This document shows, piece after piece, positions 8,301 to 17,700 of a stretch of DNA of 51,027 bases. The notes beneath the pieces were generated by a model that saw nothing but the letters and a program-made list of their open reading frames with translations, was not told where the DNA came from and did not search any database. This DNA is from Euryarchaeota archaeon UBA62. GTDB taxonomy: Archaea; Thermoplasmatota; Poseidoniia; Poseidoniales; Thalassarchaeaceae. The translations under genes and the position numbers were made by a program. The first letter of the stretch is position 1. Each line of letters starts with the position of its first letter. Location of the stretch: the NCBI GenBank assembly GCA_002502095.1, contig DAPJ01000003.1, positions 1-51,027 on the forward strand, written 5' to 3'.

Positions 8301-10465
8301 TCCTTGTCACCGTATCCTGTGGATGATTCCAATGTGGACATGTAAGAGGATCCTGAGCCGGTCTTGACGTATAGGTCTACGTCGTTACCATCAGGAGCAT
8401 CTAGCTGCACTCTCATTGAGTAGCTGGGCGGAACGTAAATCTGGTACTGGTCGTACATGTCGAGATCGTCATGACCGTAGCCTGTGTACGTGTTGTTCAT
8501 TGACACAAGCTGTACTGGGCTGGTAATGTAGCTCGAGCTGTTTCCTGCGTCCGTACCTGATCCAGCGTCATCCCATGGGCCTCCCCAGTAGTCGCCTGAC
8601 TGGTTGTAGACTGAGTACTCAACGGTGTAGTTGAACTCGAGATCGGACGTCAGACTGTACACGTCTACGTTTATGAGTAGTTCCGTAGGAGTTCCCCAGA
8701 GGCCGTAGAACGAACCTGTCCAGAGGTATGACTCGTTGGTCGTGGCAACGCCTGCACCGTCCAATGCGGATGATGATGCCGATGATACTATTGAGGGGGT
8801 AGAGTATCCCCTGTCGGCATAGAGGTATAGTCTCAGGTCGTCTGAGAATACTGTCTGGTCCCAAGTCAGCCTGACGTAGGCACCGTGGTATGCAGGTATG
8901 GTAATAGCGTACCAGTCCTCCTCGTCGTAGTCATCGCACAGCATGCCAGTGAATGACGATGTTCCAGTCATGTCCCTGGGGTTGGCGTTCCAAACGTCTG
9001 CTGAATCGCCGCTTCCGGAGCCATCGTAGACTCCGGCTCCTGCAGATGCTCCGTCATCCTGGAACCAGCATGGAGGGAATACTGCAGGCAGCAGGTTCAG
9101 TGTGATCTGATAGCCCGCGGCTGGATCTGTACTGCCCCAGCTGTAGTAGCTGACCTTGACATATACAGTGGTGTCTGTTGTGGACCCTAGGTCAACGACT
9201 TCAGGGTTACTGGAGCCTGCAGATGATCCTATGAGTGAAACGAGTGAGCTGTCTGAGTACACTCTAAGATCTAGATCCGCGTTCTCGTTCCATGTGAGGG
9301 AAATGTTAGCGTACGAGCCATCAGGTATGACTGCCGCGTACACGTCGTAGGCATCTGTTGAACCTACTACCCCGTATGTAGAAACGGATGGATTGGCAAG
9401 TGTGGTAGATAGCAGTCCGCTGACAGCCGGTGTCAATCCGGCCCAGTAGACCTCGTATCCGCCATCTGAAAGTGAGTCGGTAGTTGTGGCTGTACAGACG
9501 TCTGGGCCGGTGAAGCTCGCCGCATAGACGCCAGAGCCGTCTGAAGATGATACGGTACCGCTGTACCTTGCGTTGGAGTATGAAGCGCCTGAACTGCAGG
9601 ACACTGTGATCGAGGACTCACTGTTTGCGTAGTTGTCGTGGTTGAAGAATAGGCCGAACGACTCTCCAGATGCGATAGTCTTGGTACCTTGATCGTTACC
9701 GTTTCCACCAGAACCTCGCTGGACTTCACAGAAGGATCCCCCATACTGTCCGCACATTCCCACGTAGGTGCGCCCATCGTCCCATGTGGAGGCGCCGGTG
9801 CCGAATTGTGATGTGGTATCTCCGTAGTTTCCTCCGTCGGATGGCCATGTCTCTATGTCCATCCTGTAGTCGCTCACATATCCTGATGTGGCTTTACAGT
9901 AGCTACTGTAGCAGTCTAGATAGATGTCCAATGCTGAGCCACTGACCGCGTTTCCTACTGTTGATAGGGTGAATGAACCGCTGGATCCGTATCCAGAGGA
10001 ATCGTAACCACCGTAGGTACTGGTTAGCCCGCTAGCACCTATTGCTCCGTACATCATTGTGAAGGTGTGGTTCCATGATACTGTGACGTTGACCCCGTAG
10101 CCCCAGGGTACCCACATTGTGTATACGTCATCGTCGTCAAGACCGCTTGATGCGGATCCGTATCCGTCCATGTAACCGTAGAAAGTGGTGGTGGTCGACC
10201 CGGAACCGTAATCCACGTAAGAGGTGAGGTTTGCAACTGCACAAGTGCCTGTACCTCCTGGGCAGATCTCATTCCTGGAGTTGTAGCCTCCGGCATCATA
10301 GCCGAGACAGGCGTCATAGCCCTGACAGGGGTTTTGAGCCACCATCTCTATGAGGGGCTCTTCCTTCAATTCCACGGGTTCTTCCGCGTTATCAAACATC
10401 GGCATTTGTACCGAGACAATCATTAGCATTACTAGGGCAATCGAACGGGCTACATCGCTTCGCAT
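5390..10465 (-). CDS. large secreted PPC-domain / TSP3-stalk protein with C-terminal membrane anchor
   Basis: The protein is 1691 residues from ATG 10465; a GTG at 10474 adds three. The start gives MRSDVARSIALVMLMIVSVQ, a signal peptide. About 1070 residues of aromatic-, Ser- and Gly-rich beta domains follow. Several open with DAG-x-G-x-DAG-type motifs (e.g. DDAGSGTDAGNSSS) and contain DWYAITIP-like phrases, resembling bacterial pre-peptidase C-terminal (PPC) domains. About 500 residues of DxDxDG calcium-binding TSP3 repeats come next, in six modules each with a Cys pair (ETACGTDP ... GICD). A membrane helix (LPFAGAGIGIIAMLYLVS) and a short, very acidic cytoplasmic tail ending DEDEA close the protein. 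It is a paralogue of the gene at 10631-13738. Likely role: surface adhesion or binding; the substrate is unknown. Confidence 0.88.
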   Translation of the reverse strand: MRSDVARSIALVMLMIVSVQMPMFDNAEEPVELKEEPLIEMVAQNPCQGYDACLGYDAGGYNSRNEICPGGTGTCAVANLTSYVDYGSGSTTTTFYGYMDGYGSASSGLDDDDVYTMWVPWGYGVNVTVSWNHTFTMMYGAIGASGLTSTYGGYDSSGYGSSGSFTLSTVGNAVSGSALDIYLDCYSSYCKATSGYVSDYRMDIETWPSDGGNYGDTTSQFGTGASTWDDGRTYVGMCGQYGGSFCEVQRGSGGNGNDQGTKTIASGESFGLFFNHDNYANSESSITVSCSSGASYSNARYSGTVSSSDGSGVYAASFTGPDVCTATTTDSLSDGGYEVYWAGLTPAVSGLLSTTLANPSVSTYGVVGSTDAYDVYAAVIPDGSYANISLTWNENADLDLRVYSDSSLVSLIGSSAGSSNPEVVDLGSTTDTTVYVKVSYYSWGSTDPAAGYQITLNLLPAVFPPCWFQDDGASAGAGVYDGSGSGDSADVWNANPRDMTGTSSFTGMLCDDYDEEDWYAITIPAYHGAYVRLTWDQTVFSDDLRLYLYADRGYSTPSIVSSASSSALDGAGVATTNESYLWTGSFYGLWGTPTELLINVDVYSLTSDLEFNYTVEYSVYNQSGDYWGGPWDDAGSGTDAGNSSSYITSPVQLVSMNNTYTGYGHDDLDMYDQYQIYVPPSYSMRVQLDAPDGNDVDLYVKTGSGSSYMSTLESSTGYGDKDIWIMPGNGDQNMFIIVMTQVGGGSYDLIITMVTDDNDPDPADDCGIGSDAADSMYPASWDEMTWLNASTQIDANGDADDTGGSCTAWLDRDWDLMDNYAVLIPAGKYMQFNVTWTPQTTSQTSTVLRNLDVTLLKCQIQNALCAPGTNPAYYVSQQDSSSGWSNGTSGLWVTNGGWLMIEIGGGSTFSGMEMLDYTMHFEFRPLSELRGGVQNDANSSLDAGAGTPDAIHVNNFINMTTNATTGHYELAWSGWNDPHADTTDRYTFDAPANHGYSVCVEHNDRQYPQGFQSIGGALVILDLYGSASSPTPANTYVYYNMNPMCWTTNNTGNYYGGEVNEIGVRNWYAVYYAIDDGTDYNVTVTFFTLDADGDGWYDDMETACGTDPNNATSVPGDVDGDGICDALDSDTDGDGVIDSQDAFPDDPNESTDLDGDGMGDNTDMDRDGDMWNNTDETACMTDPDDDTSTPADNDNDTICDYLDVDDDNDGYDDLSDEFPMDSAEWADNDNDKIGDNADTDDDNDGYDDETETLCSSDPLDLSSIPTDQDLDGTCDAQDTDMDGDGYDNDVDVFPYDPSEWIDTDGDGFGDNIDTDDDNDIVLDVDDVFPLDSTEWVDTDADGVGDNADLNDDGDAWTDAEEISCGSDPMDSSSVPDDYDGDGICDKTDTDDDGDGTPDVSDAFPYDAMEFADFDSDGIGDFSDTDDDNDGWMDIEEPNCGTDPMDALSVPADNDRDRQCDIVDQDDDNDGVIDLDDVFPMNPDETNDLDGDGVGDNSDTDDDGDGWLDITEDLCLRGVDGIIGTADDGFGNPYNANEMPIDNETIDPGLDEEYGTADDVIQGDGICNSLDPDDDNDGVPDAAVYTLNANGVCTTCEDWEDHFQWDPSEQFDANGDGVGDNGAEPSFLDNVQADTLPFAGAGIGIIAMLYLVSRQLGGKEEDDEYEEYDETEQFEDDEDIEELADSLDEDEA
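5590..7200 (-). repeat. TSP3 calcium-binding repeat stalk (six Cys-paired modules)
   Basis: Degenerate tandem repeats of about 75 codons encode DxDxDGxxD loops. On the plus strand they appear as endless GTCATCGTCGTC-like triplet runs. Cysteine pairs mark six modules. Module 3 carries one extra cysteine-free unit of about 38 residues (around 6400-6520). Confidence 0.8.
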
Positions 10466-10547
10466 GGGCGTCACTGGCGTTCATGAGAAGATGTGAATGA
10501 TATAACAATACCGTTACATGCTCCTCTAAATAATTATATTGAATTAT

Positions 10548-10562
10548 CACCCTTTAAGGGTG
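10548..10562. promoter_or_regulatory. palindrome CACCCTTTAAGGGTG upstream of the TSP3 protein gene
   Basis: Seven-base perfect arms surround one central T, 82 bp upstream of ATG 10465. On the minus strand an AT-rich TATA-like stretch (AATATAATTATTTA, 10527-10540) follows within about 8 bp. It matches the palindrome at 4900-4913 in its ACCCTTTA...GGGT core. It also lies about 70 bp beyond the 3' end of the upstream gene, so a role in transcript ending cannot be excluded. Confidence 0.45.
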
Positions 10563-10619
10563 TGTTTGTAGCCTGAAGGCATAAAATTCAACTGAACATG
10601 GAAAATGTAATCATATTTG

Positions 10620-10630
10620 ATAAAAAATAA
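10620..10630 (-). terminator. T-rich stretch after the second TSP3 gene
   Basis: Immediately after the stop codon the minus strand reads TTATTTTTTATC. Oligo-T runs of this kind act as intrinsic terminators in archaea. No hairpin is needed or seen. Confidence 0.5.
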
Positions 10631-13600
10631 CTATTCCTTCACCCAACTCTCATCGTCCCTTTGTACCCAAATTCCACAGTCCTCTCCTTCGTATCTCAAC
10701 GGGACAGTCTCAGTGTATTCTCCACCAGGGGGGAGGTCTTCCCATGACTTGGCGTAGTTTCGCTCATTTTCCGTATCTTCTTCTAAACCCGGAGGTATGG
10801 GAGGAGGGGAGTTTTCTATCTGGGTGTTCAAATGATCTGGGTCATCAGCTGAGTCCTGCTTTTTACCAAAGACATTGGAGATTGGTGATACGCCCCCTCC
10901 AGAGAACGCGGTTGAGTATACCATCACTCCCAAGAGGGCAAGTATTGCTAAAACTGCTAGAGCGGATATTCCTGGGCTCAGCTTCATCTTGTCGAACAGA
11001 GATAGGGGGTGCCCATTATCTCCCAAGCCGTCGTTGTTTAGGTCCTCCCACTCATTCGCATCCTTGGGAAAAACGTCCCCGCTGTCTGGAACCCCATCGT
11101 TGTCATCATCCATGTCGAGCAAGTCGCAATTCCCGTCCATGTCGGTATCTTCAGGCACGGACTGATCGGAAAGGGGTGATGTATCGCAAAGCGCCTCCGA
11201 CGAGTCGGGCCAACCGTCATCGTCATCGTCCATGTCCGCGTTGTTTCCTACTCCATCGCCGTCAGTGTCTTTTGATTCGTTTGGATCTACAGGGAAATCG
11301 TCATCTACGTCCATTACAGAGTCATTGTCATCGTCCGGGTCTAAGAAGTCGCAAGTGCCATCGTTGTCCGTGTCCACAGGCGATGATTCTGCTTTCAGAG
11401 GATCAGCACCACAGTTAGGCTCTATGATATCGGTCCAGCCGTCCCCATCATCATCGTAATCCTGATTGTTTCCGATACCATCAGAGTCGGTATCCTCCCA
11501 CTCTGTAGCATCGAACTGGAATGAGTCTTCAGTATCGTCATACCCATCTCCGTCATCATCCAAATCCATGATGTCGCAGGTATAATCTGAGTCGAAATCA
11601 TCAGGTAGAGAAGCGGAGTCCTGATGATCAGACTGGCATGTGGATTCATCTGAATCGGACCACCCATCGCCATCATCGTCGGTATCGGCGTTGTCCCCTA
11701 TCCCGTCTCCATCGAAGTCGTACTGCTCGTTTGGATCAGTGTCGAATGCGTCATATTCGTCGATAACGCCATCATTGTCATCATCGAAGTCGGAGTTGTC
11801 CCCCTGTCCGTCTGAATCAGTGTCTAGCCACTCTTGGGGGTTGTTAGGGAAATGATCAGTGTCATCGGGGTATCCATCGTCATCGTCGTCGTCGTCCATG
11901 ATGTCACAAATTCCATCAGAGTCGGAGTCCGGTGGAACCGAGCTGTATGAGAGGGGGTCTGAGCCACAGAGTAGCTCATCTGCATCTGAGAAGCCATCAG
12001 CATCGTCGTTTGTGTCTGCATTGTTTCCGATGCCGTCATTGTCAGTGTCTATCCATTCGGTACCGTCCAACGGGAAGTCATCATCGTCATCCAGATAGCC
12101 GTCACCGTCGTCATCGTCATCGAGCCAATTACAGATAGAGTCGCCATCTGTGTCGGATGGCTGACTGGAGTAGTCGAGGGGATTAGTATTGCAATCTCCC
12201 TCTGAGGTATCATTCCAGCCGTCCCCGTCGTCATCATAGTCTGCATTGTTGCCCAGTCCATCATTGTCCGTATCGGTGGTTTCACTCGGGTCCTGGGGGA
12301 AGTCGTCTTCGTTATCGGGAGTACCATCATTGTCATCGTCAGAGTCCATCGTATCGCAAACTCCGTCGCTGTCGAAGTCCGAGGGAGTGGAGTTGTAGTC
12401 CTCGGGGTCAGTCCCGCACTGGATCTCAGTGTTATCCTGCCATCCATCGTTATCTGTGTCTAGTGAAAAAGTAGTCACTGTGAAGTTGTAGTATCCATCA
12501 CCAGATATTGCCATGGCCCTCATGAGGACGTTTAGCCCGCTGACCTCCGGACCGTCTGAAGTCACGTATTCAGCTCCGTTGTTATTTAGAGAGGAGTCAA
12601 TCAAGGTGAGGTTTGACTCCCAGTATAGGACCAGGTATCCAGTGACGTTTGTCGAGGTCATGTTGATCTCGACACCGTGCTCATCGGGGACCGAGAAAAC
12701 GTAGTAATCGTTACCATCATCGCTGGATGACTTCCATCCAGAGAACGTTGACGAGCTGTTAGTTGATTGTGGAATGGAGAGGTTTGTGGCGTTTAGGGCG
12801 TCGTCGCCTGCATCGTCTCCTGAGCCTGCATCATTCTGGTTGTAAGCGGGATTGCCGATTATAGAGAACAAGCTCAATGTGACGTTGTAGGATCCGTATG
12901 AGGGGGCTGTTGGCCAATCCTTGATTTCTAAGTAGACGTTTGAAGCACCCACATCAGTGCCATTGCTCCCCACGGATTCTGGTACTGATCCAGTAAAGGC
13001 GACATCGATCTGAGTGCCGTTTGAGTCATGGAGCCACATGTCGAAGTCTGCATTTGTATTGTGGTACATCTCGATATAGATCCCGTATCCCGAGGGGATG
13101 TACATTGAGTACCAGTCATCATCGTTGGAGGTCGAGAGGTTTCCTTGGAATGACGTCATATTTGTTATGTTTACACTCAGGGCATTGGCCATTGAACCAC
13201 CTGCGTCCTGACCGCTTCCTGCATCGTTACCGACGCCCCCTCCTCCGCCGGATCCATTGCCAACCGAGAATATCCACACCTGCATTGAATATTGCCCGGA
13301 CCCGGTGTACTGGTCAACCCAGATGTAAACTGTAGTCCCCCCGACGTTTGTTCCGTTAGAGGTGACATGGTCAGATTGCCCTGTCCCGTTGGTACTGGCG
13401 TCAATTTGGGCCCCGCCCGAGGTTCGGAGGATGAGATCGAAATCGCAGTTTGATGGGATATTTATTGTTACAGCTAGCCCTGTTCCGGATGACATATTGA
13501 TTGCATAGTAATCGTCTGTGTCATTTCCTTGTGAAAGGTTCCCATAGTAAGTTACTGAGGAGTTGTTAGAAGGCAAGTATGTCGCGTTGGACATTGAATT

Positions 13601-13738
13601 GCCGGCGTCCGAACCTGAGCCTGCATCGTTGTCTGCCAGTGCGGCCCCTGAGAGTATTGAAATTAGAAAAATAGAGCAAATCAAGACTGAAGAAACCTGT
13701 CTTGGATGAGATTTGGGCTTTTTTTCTGTGCCATTCAT
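10631..13738 (-). CDS. secreted three-PPC-domain / TSP3-stalk protein with membrane anchor and cytoplasmic tail
   Basis: The protein has 1035 residues. The N-terminus has a basic stretch and a hydrophobic core (SVLICSIFLISILSGAALA), a signal peptide. Three PPC-like beta domains follow at about 37-165, 172-290 and 305-425, opened by NDAGSGSDAG, NDAGSGQDAG and NDAGSGDDAG, with DDYYAINM/DDWYSMYIP strands. Residues about 430-905 are TSP3 calcium repeats in six Cys-paired modules. A membrane helix (LAVLAILALLGVMVYS, about 922-940) leads to a cytoplasmic tail of about 95 residues, proline-rich then ending GIWVQRDDESWVKE. A TATA-like box at 13761-13770 lies about 27 bp before ATG 13738, so the mRNA is probably leaderless. 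It is a paralogue of the gene at 5390-10465 but differs in the tail. Confidence 0.88.
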   Translation of the reverse strand: MNGTEKKPKSHPRQVSSVLICSIFLISILSGAALADNDAGSGSDAGNSMSNATYLPSNNSSVTYYGNLSQGNDTDDYYAINMSSGTGLAVTINIPSNCDFDLILRTSGGAQIDASTNGTGQSDHVTSNGTNVGGTTVYIWVDQYTGSGQYSMQVWIFSVGNGSGGGGGVGNDAGSGQDAGGSMANALSVNITNMTSFQGNLSTSNDDDWYSMYIPSGYGIYIEMYHNTNADFDMWLHDSNGTQIDVAFTGSVPESVGSNGTDVGASNVYLEIKDWPTAPSYGSYNVTLSLFSIIGNPAYNQNDAGSGDDAGDDALNATNLSIPQSTNSSSTFSGWKSSSDDGNDYYVFSVPDEHGVEINMTSTNVTGYLVLYWESNLTLIDSSLNNNGAEYVTSDGPEVSGLNVLMRAMAISGDGYYNFTVTTFSLDTDNDGWQDNTEIQCGTDPEDYNSTPSDFDSDGVCDTMDSDDDNDGTPDNEDDFPQDPSETTDTDNDGLGNNADYDDDGDGWNDTSEGDCNTNPLDYSSQPSDTDGDSICNWLDDDDDGDGYLDDDDDFPLDGTEWIDTDNDGIGNNADTNDDADGFSDADELLCGSDPLSYSSVPPDSDSDGICDIMDDDDDDDGYPDDTDHFPNNPQEWLDTDSDGQGDNSDFDDDNDGVIDEYDAFDTDPNEQYDFDGDGIGDNADTDDDGDGWSDSDESTCQSDHQDSASLPDDFDSDYTCDIMDLDDDGDGYDDTEDSFQFDATEWEDTDSDGIGNNQDYDDDGDGWTDIIEPNCGADPLKAESSPVDTDNDGTCDFLDPDDDNDSVMDVDDDFPVDPNESKDTDGDGVGNNADMDDDDDGWPDSSEALCDTSPLSDQSVPEDTDMDGNCDLLDMDDDNDGVPDSGDVFPKDANEWEDLNNDGLGDNGHPLSLFDKMKLSPGISALAVLAILALLGVMVYSTAFSGGGVSPISNVFGKKQDSADDPDHLNTQIENSPPPIPPGLEEDTENERNYAKSWEDLPPGGEYTETVPLRYEGEDCGIWVQRDDESWVKE
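11020..12465 (-). repeat. TSP3 calcium-binding repeat stalk (six Cys-paired modules)
   Basis: The organisation is the same as in the stalk at 5590-7200: six modules marked by EIQCGTDP-like and GVCD-like cysteines, with one additional cysteine-free unit in module 3 (about 11655-11775), ending DGLGDNG directly before the membrane segment. Confidence 0.8.
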
Positions 13739-13760
13739 GGGGGTTCGTGGAGGTCGTGTG

Positions 13761-13770
13761 TATTAAATCG
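13761..13770 (-). promoter_or_regulatory. TATA-like box of the 1035-residue surface protein gene
   Basis: The minus strand reads CGATTTAATA, centred about 27 bp upstream of ATG 13738. Archaeal transcription starts about 25-27 bp after the TATA box, which places the start at or next to the start codon. Confidence 0.5.
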
Positions 13771-13805
13771 TAGGTGACATTAATATTGTTGATTGACTCG
13801 ATTTT

Positions 13806-14654
13806 TCAGTATTTGTAGAATCCTTCCCCGGATTTCCTACCTAGCTTTCCATCGGAAACCATGCTAATCAACAGTGGAGCTGGTGAGTACTTGTCGTCTT
13901 TTAGCCCCTCATGGAGGACATTCATGATGTGAAGCACAGTGTCTAGACCTATCAAGTCTGCAAGAGCAAGTGGGCCGATAGGGTGGTTCATTCCCAGTTT
14001 CATAATACCATCAATAGCTTCAGGCTCTGCGACGCCCTCTTGGAAAGCAAGGATTGCCTCGTTCAGCATTGGGCATAGTATCCTGTTACTGATGAATCCA
14101 GGAGAATCGTTGCACTGGAGCGGCGTCTTTCCCATTTTCTCGGAGGCCGTTAATATGGCAGATGTTACTTCGGGATCTGTTTCACTTCCATTGATTATCT
14201 CAACGAGTTTCATTATGGGTACGGGGTTCATGAAGTGCATGCCAATGACACGTTCTGGACGATTGGTTGAGTCAGCGATATCGTTTATCGAGATGCTGGA
14301 GGTATTGGATGCTAGAATAGCAGATTCTTTGCAGATTGAATCTAGCTCCTTGAAGGCTGAAAACTTCAGTTCGGGGACTTCTGGAATTGCCTCTATTACC
14401 AGATCGGCATCTGCGGCCGCCTCCCTTGATATCGAGGTAGACACTAAGGAGATTGCAACATCGGCCTCTTCTTGGGTCATCCTCTGCTTGGAGACTAGTT
14501 TCGAAAGGGATTTTTCGATAGTTTGAATTCCCCTATCGATGTATTTCTGTTCGATATCAATCATCACCACGGGGAAGCCGGCGCAGGAGGCCACTTGGGC
14601 TATTCCAGCACCCATCTGACCAGCTCCGAGAACGGCTATTCTTCCTATCTCCAT
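13806..14654 (-). CDS. 3-hydroxyacyl-CoA (3-hydroxybutyryl-CoA) dehydrogenase
   Basis: The 282-residue length is that of the single-domain short-chain enzyme. The N-terminus has the Rossmann motif GAGQMGAGIAQV followed by the acidic end of beta-2 (VVMIDIE). HFMNPVPIMKLVEI carries the catalytic His and active-site Asn/Pro region, and the C-terminal half (FISNRILCPMLNEAI, MNHPIGPLALADLIGLD, GRKSGEGFYKY) is the helical dimerisation domain. It oxidises 3-hydroxyacyl-CoA with NAD in beta-oxidation or a butyryl-CoA pathway. The acyl-CoA dehydrogenase at 20971 is a plausible partner enzyme. It sits alone between two surface-protein genes and has its own TATA-like box (14677-14686). Confidence 0.93.
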   Translation of the reverse strand: MEIGRIAVLGAGQMGAGIAQVASCAGFPVVMIDIEQKYIDRGIQTIEKSLSKLVSKQRMTQEEADVAISLVSTSISREAAADADLVIEAIPEVPELKFSAFKELDSICKESAILASNTSSISINDIADSTNRPERVIGMHFMNPVPIMKLVEIINGSETDPEVTSAILTASEKMGKTPLQCNDSPGFISNRILCPMLNEAILAFQEGVAEPEAIDGIMKLGMNHPIGPLALADLIGLDTVLHIMNVLHEGLKDDKYSPAPLLISMVSDGKLGRKSGEGFYKY

Positions 14655-14676
14655 AAATATCTGAGGGAGGTTCTAC

Positions 14677-14686
14677 GATTATACTT
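14677..14686 (-). promoter_or_regulatory. TATA-like box of the hydroxyacyl-CoA dehydrogenase gene
   Basis: The minus strand reads AAGTATAATC, centred about 28 bp upstream of ATG 14654. This is the spacing expected for a leaderless archaeal transcript. Confidence 0.5.
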
Positions 14687-14714
14687 GTCTAGTGAAGATT
14701 GACTGTTAGAGAGA

Positions 14715-17700
14715 CTATGGATTACTGAGCGTGTTATCTACGTATGAATCTGGATTCGATTCCTCTACTGCCAGTGAGGGGTATTCATTCTTGTTGAATA
14801 TGCTCCTGACAGCAAGGAGCACGGTTGCAATAACTAGTAATCCTGCAAGAGAAAACCAGCCCAGCATCGGACCCATGTTCTTTGCATCGTCTACAGCCCA
14901 ATCAGGCCAGTCTTGCATGAGGACTGTAGTTACTGCCCTTGCTTCGTTATTCGCATGGTCAGTGGAGATGACATGGATATCGTACTCCCCAGGGGATTCC
15001 AAGATCTGGATCTCTACAGAAAAGGTTCCAGATGAGGGGCATAAAAGCGCGATTGAGTCGATTTCGCTCCATACCAGTACATTGGCACCCCCCTCGCAAA
15101 CGCCTTCGACAACCCTTGTCTGGGCCAGTGTAGTTGTTCGATTAACTCTCTCTTCAATACTTATGACCGGGGGTATAGTGTCCCGGACGACTGTCAGGAA
15201 GTATGTATCTGTCTCGTTTAGCGAGTCTACCTCGACCGTGAATTTGTTCTCTCCTTCCCTCAGGTCGAATGTGACTTCCTCGATAACGGATGACGGCATT
15301 ACCAAGTTGAATTCGGATGACCTCTCTTCTGACCATCTTATTTGCTGGTCGGGGCCGAGCTGAATCTTTGCGGTGACTTCTTCCGAGGACACTATTCCGC
15401 CATTCCAGTTGGCCAAAATCAGTGTATCGTAGATTTTTGAGCTCAGCTCCATCGTCCTGCATTCGCTGAAAAAATTGCTATTAGTTCTGTTTTGGGTCTC
15501 GTCAACAGCGTAGAAGCATAGTTCTTGAAAACCGGTTTTTGAAAGCTCATAAGGCCACGATCCCAATTCGCCATCACCCTGTATTATTTGCTCTCCATTC
15601 AATGTGAAATCGTAGGACACGAGCTCGGAGGAGGACCAGGATATCTCTTGCCTGTGATCGAACAAGGATGTGTTGTGTGATGGCGATGTACTCCACTGGA
15701 CCACTGGAACGGATTTATCTATTGAAATTGGCCAATTCTCGGAGGCGGTGGAGTTGGCCCAATCCATCAGATCTAGCTGTATTGTGTAGTCTCCATCCGG
15801 CAAACCGGTCGTGGAGAGTGGCAGTGTGGTGGCATAGTACTCTTGATCGCCTCCTTGCTCGTCGGGTTCGGGGTGGCCAAGAGAGGCATTGAAGGAAGCT
15901 GGCATGCTAAGGTTCTCTCCACATTCCTCGGTAAGATAGTCTCCGATATCGGAGTGTATTGATAGGCACCAGCTCTTGGTGTCCGAGGGGATTTCTAAAT
16001 CCAGAAAACCACTAGTGAGATTGACTGGGGAAATCACATCTTCAGAGGAGTAATGGTTTCCATCCTGATCTTTCAACGAGAGGAATTCTGATTCGGATGG
16101 AGGATCTGGATCGAAAATAACCTGGAATTCCCTGTTTACGGTATTTCCAGCTTCGTCGGAAACCGAGATGGTGAAGATGCTGGAGCCGTTAAGGAAGTAG
16201 TAGGGGGAGTTTGATGATTCGTCAAATCCTATCTCTGCTTTGTCAAGGAGAAATGAGTACTCTGCCATGCCCTGTTCGTCGAGCTCCACTATTGTTCCGG
16301 AATGAGTGAGTGTTGCGTCTGGTTCGGTCCATATCTGATATGTCATTACAGGATTACTAGTTATCATCGGGATACTGCTGATGGAGACTTCGGGGGATGT
16401 GATGTCATACGATACTGACAAGAAGTCTTGGGCGTAAAGTCCGGAGATATCTGTGACCATTATAGAGTAGTCGTGCCATTTCTCTATCTCTGGGAGGGTC
16501 GAGTTGATCCAAATTTCCCTGAAAGTTAGATTCTCTGGTACTGAAGAGTGGTTGCCGTGATTCCACAGTGTTGTGAGGTTGTGATGGTTTCCTTGGGTAT
16601 CCAAAGCATGCACTGAGTCGGCATCAGGAACCTGCGTTCTATTGTCGGTTGCTGAAAGATTAACTTGATCCAGCCTGAAGCCTATCCCCCTATCTATCGC
16701 ATGCACAAGAACGGGGGTGGATTGATTGTGGTGGGACATATTCTCCGGCATAACAAAATTTACCTCTGGGTCTAGTTCGACGAGCTCGTAGGTGTAGGGT
16801 AGTCTGATTTCAATTCCACCAACTAGTTCAACATCAACGTAACCCTGCCATATGCCCGCGTAATCGGGCCTTTCGAACTCGAGACTTACTTGGATGGCGG
16901 CCGAGGGGTTTTCACCAGCGAGGGAGACTGATCCGTTCGGCCATATCGATGATATCTCATTTTCACTGAGAGGCATCTGATTTGTTACTCTGAGTTCGCT
17001 ACCTCCGACCTCGTCAATTGATATCCAGAAATTGATCGAGTCCCCCGGGACGTCGTATCCATGGACGGCTACCCCATAAAATCCGTCTTCGGGGTTACTA
17101 ACTTCGACTTTCTCTGAAGAGTCCCCTGATATTGACTTCTTTATCTCCTCTCCGCTACTGAACTCCCCATCTCCGTTTGAGTCCCTGAATAGGTACAGAT
17201 CTATGTCTGAATCTGCATGATGTCCCTCTGCGTCGATTTCAATGGAAATAGACTCCGAGTTATTGATGGTTAGATTTTTCCACCATGATGCAGTCATCTT
17301 GTCGCCACGAGTGTCTTGGGAGACGGACTCGTTGTAGAGGTTGATTGGTTGCGACCAGCCAAACGAGTCCACTGATTCGATTGGAAGAGGGACGGTAGAG
17401 ACCAGATGGACTGCATCTACGCCACTAGCCTCATTCCAATCTGTTACTACTCTCTCGAAGCCGGACTGCTCCGCGGCGATGTAACCTACAGATATGTTCA
17501 GAGGGTTATCATTCGAATTCACGCCATGTAGGGCAGTATGGAGGGCGAGTTGGTGTACTCCGGGCGTGACGGGCACTGCGAAAACTTCTCGAGAGCCACC
17601 CGTGAATGTGCCCCAGTTGTGGGAGCCCGAACCTGCGTAGTTGTTTGTCGATCTCTCTTCGATGAAGAATGTCGAGTTTCCATAGGGAGTGGAGTTCTCG

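Noticed and set aside
5590..12465. Periodic short repeats that could suggest a CRISPR array
   Set aside because: Periodicity is a multiple of three, units are degenerate and encode conserved DxDxDG loops; there are no identical repeats with unique spacers and no cas genes.
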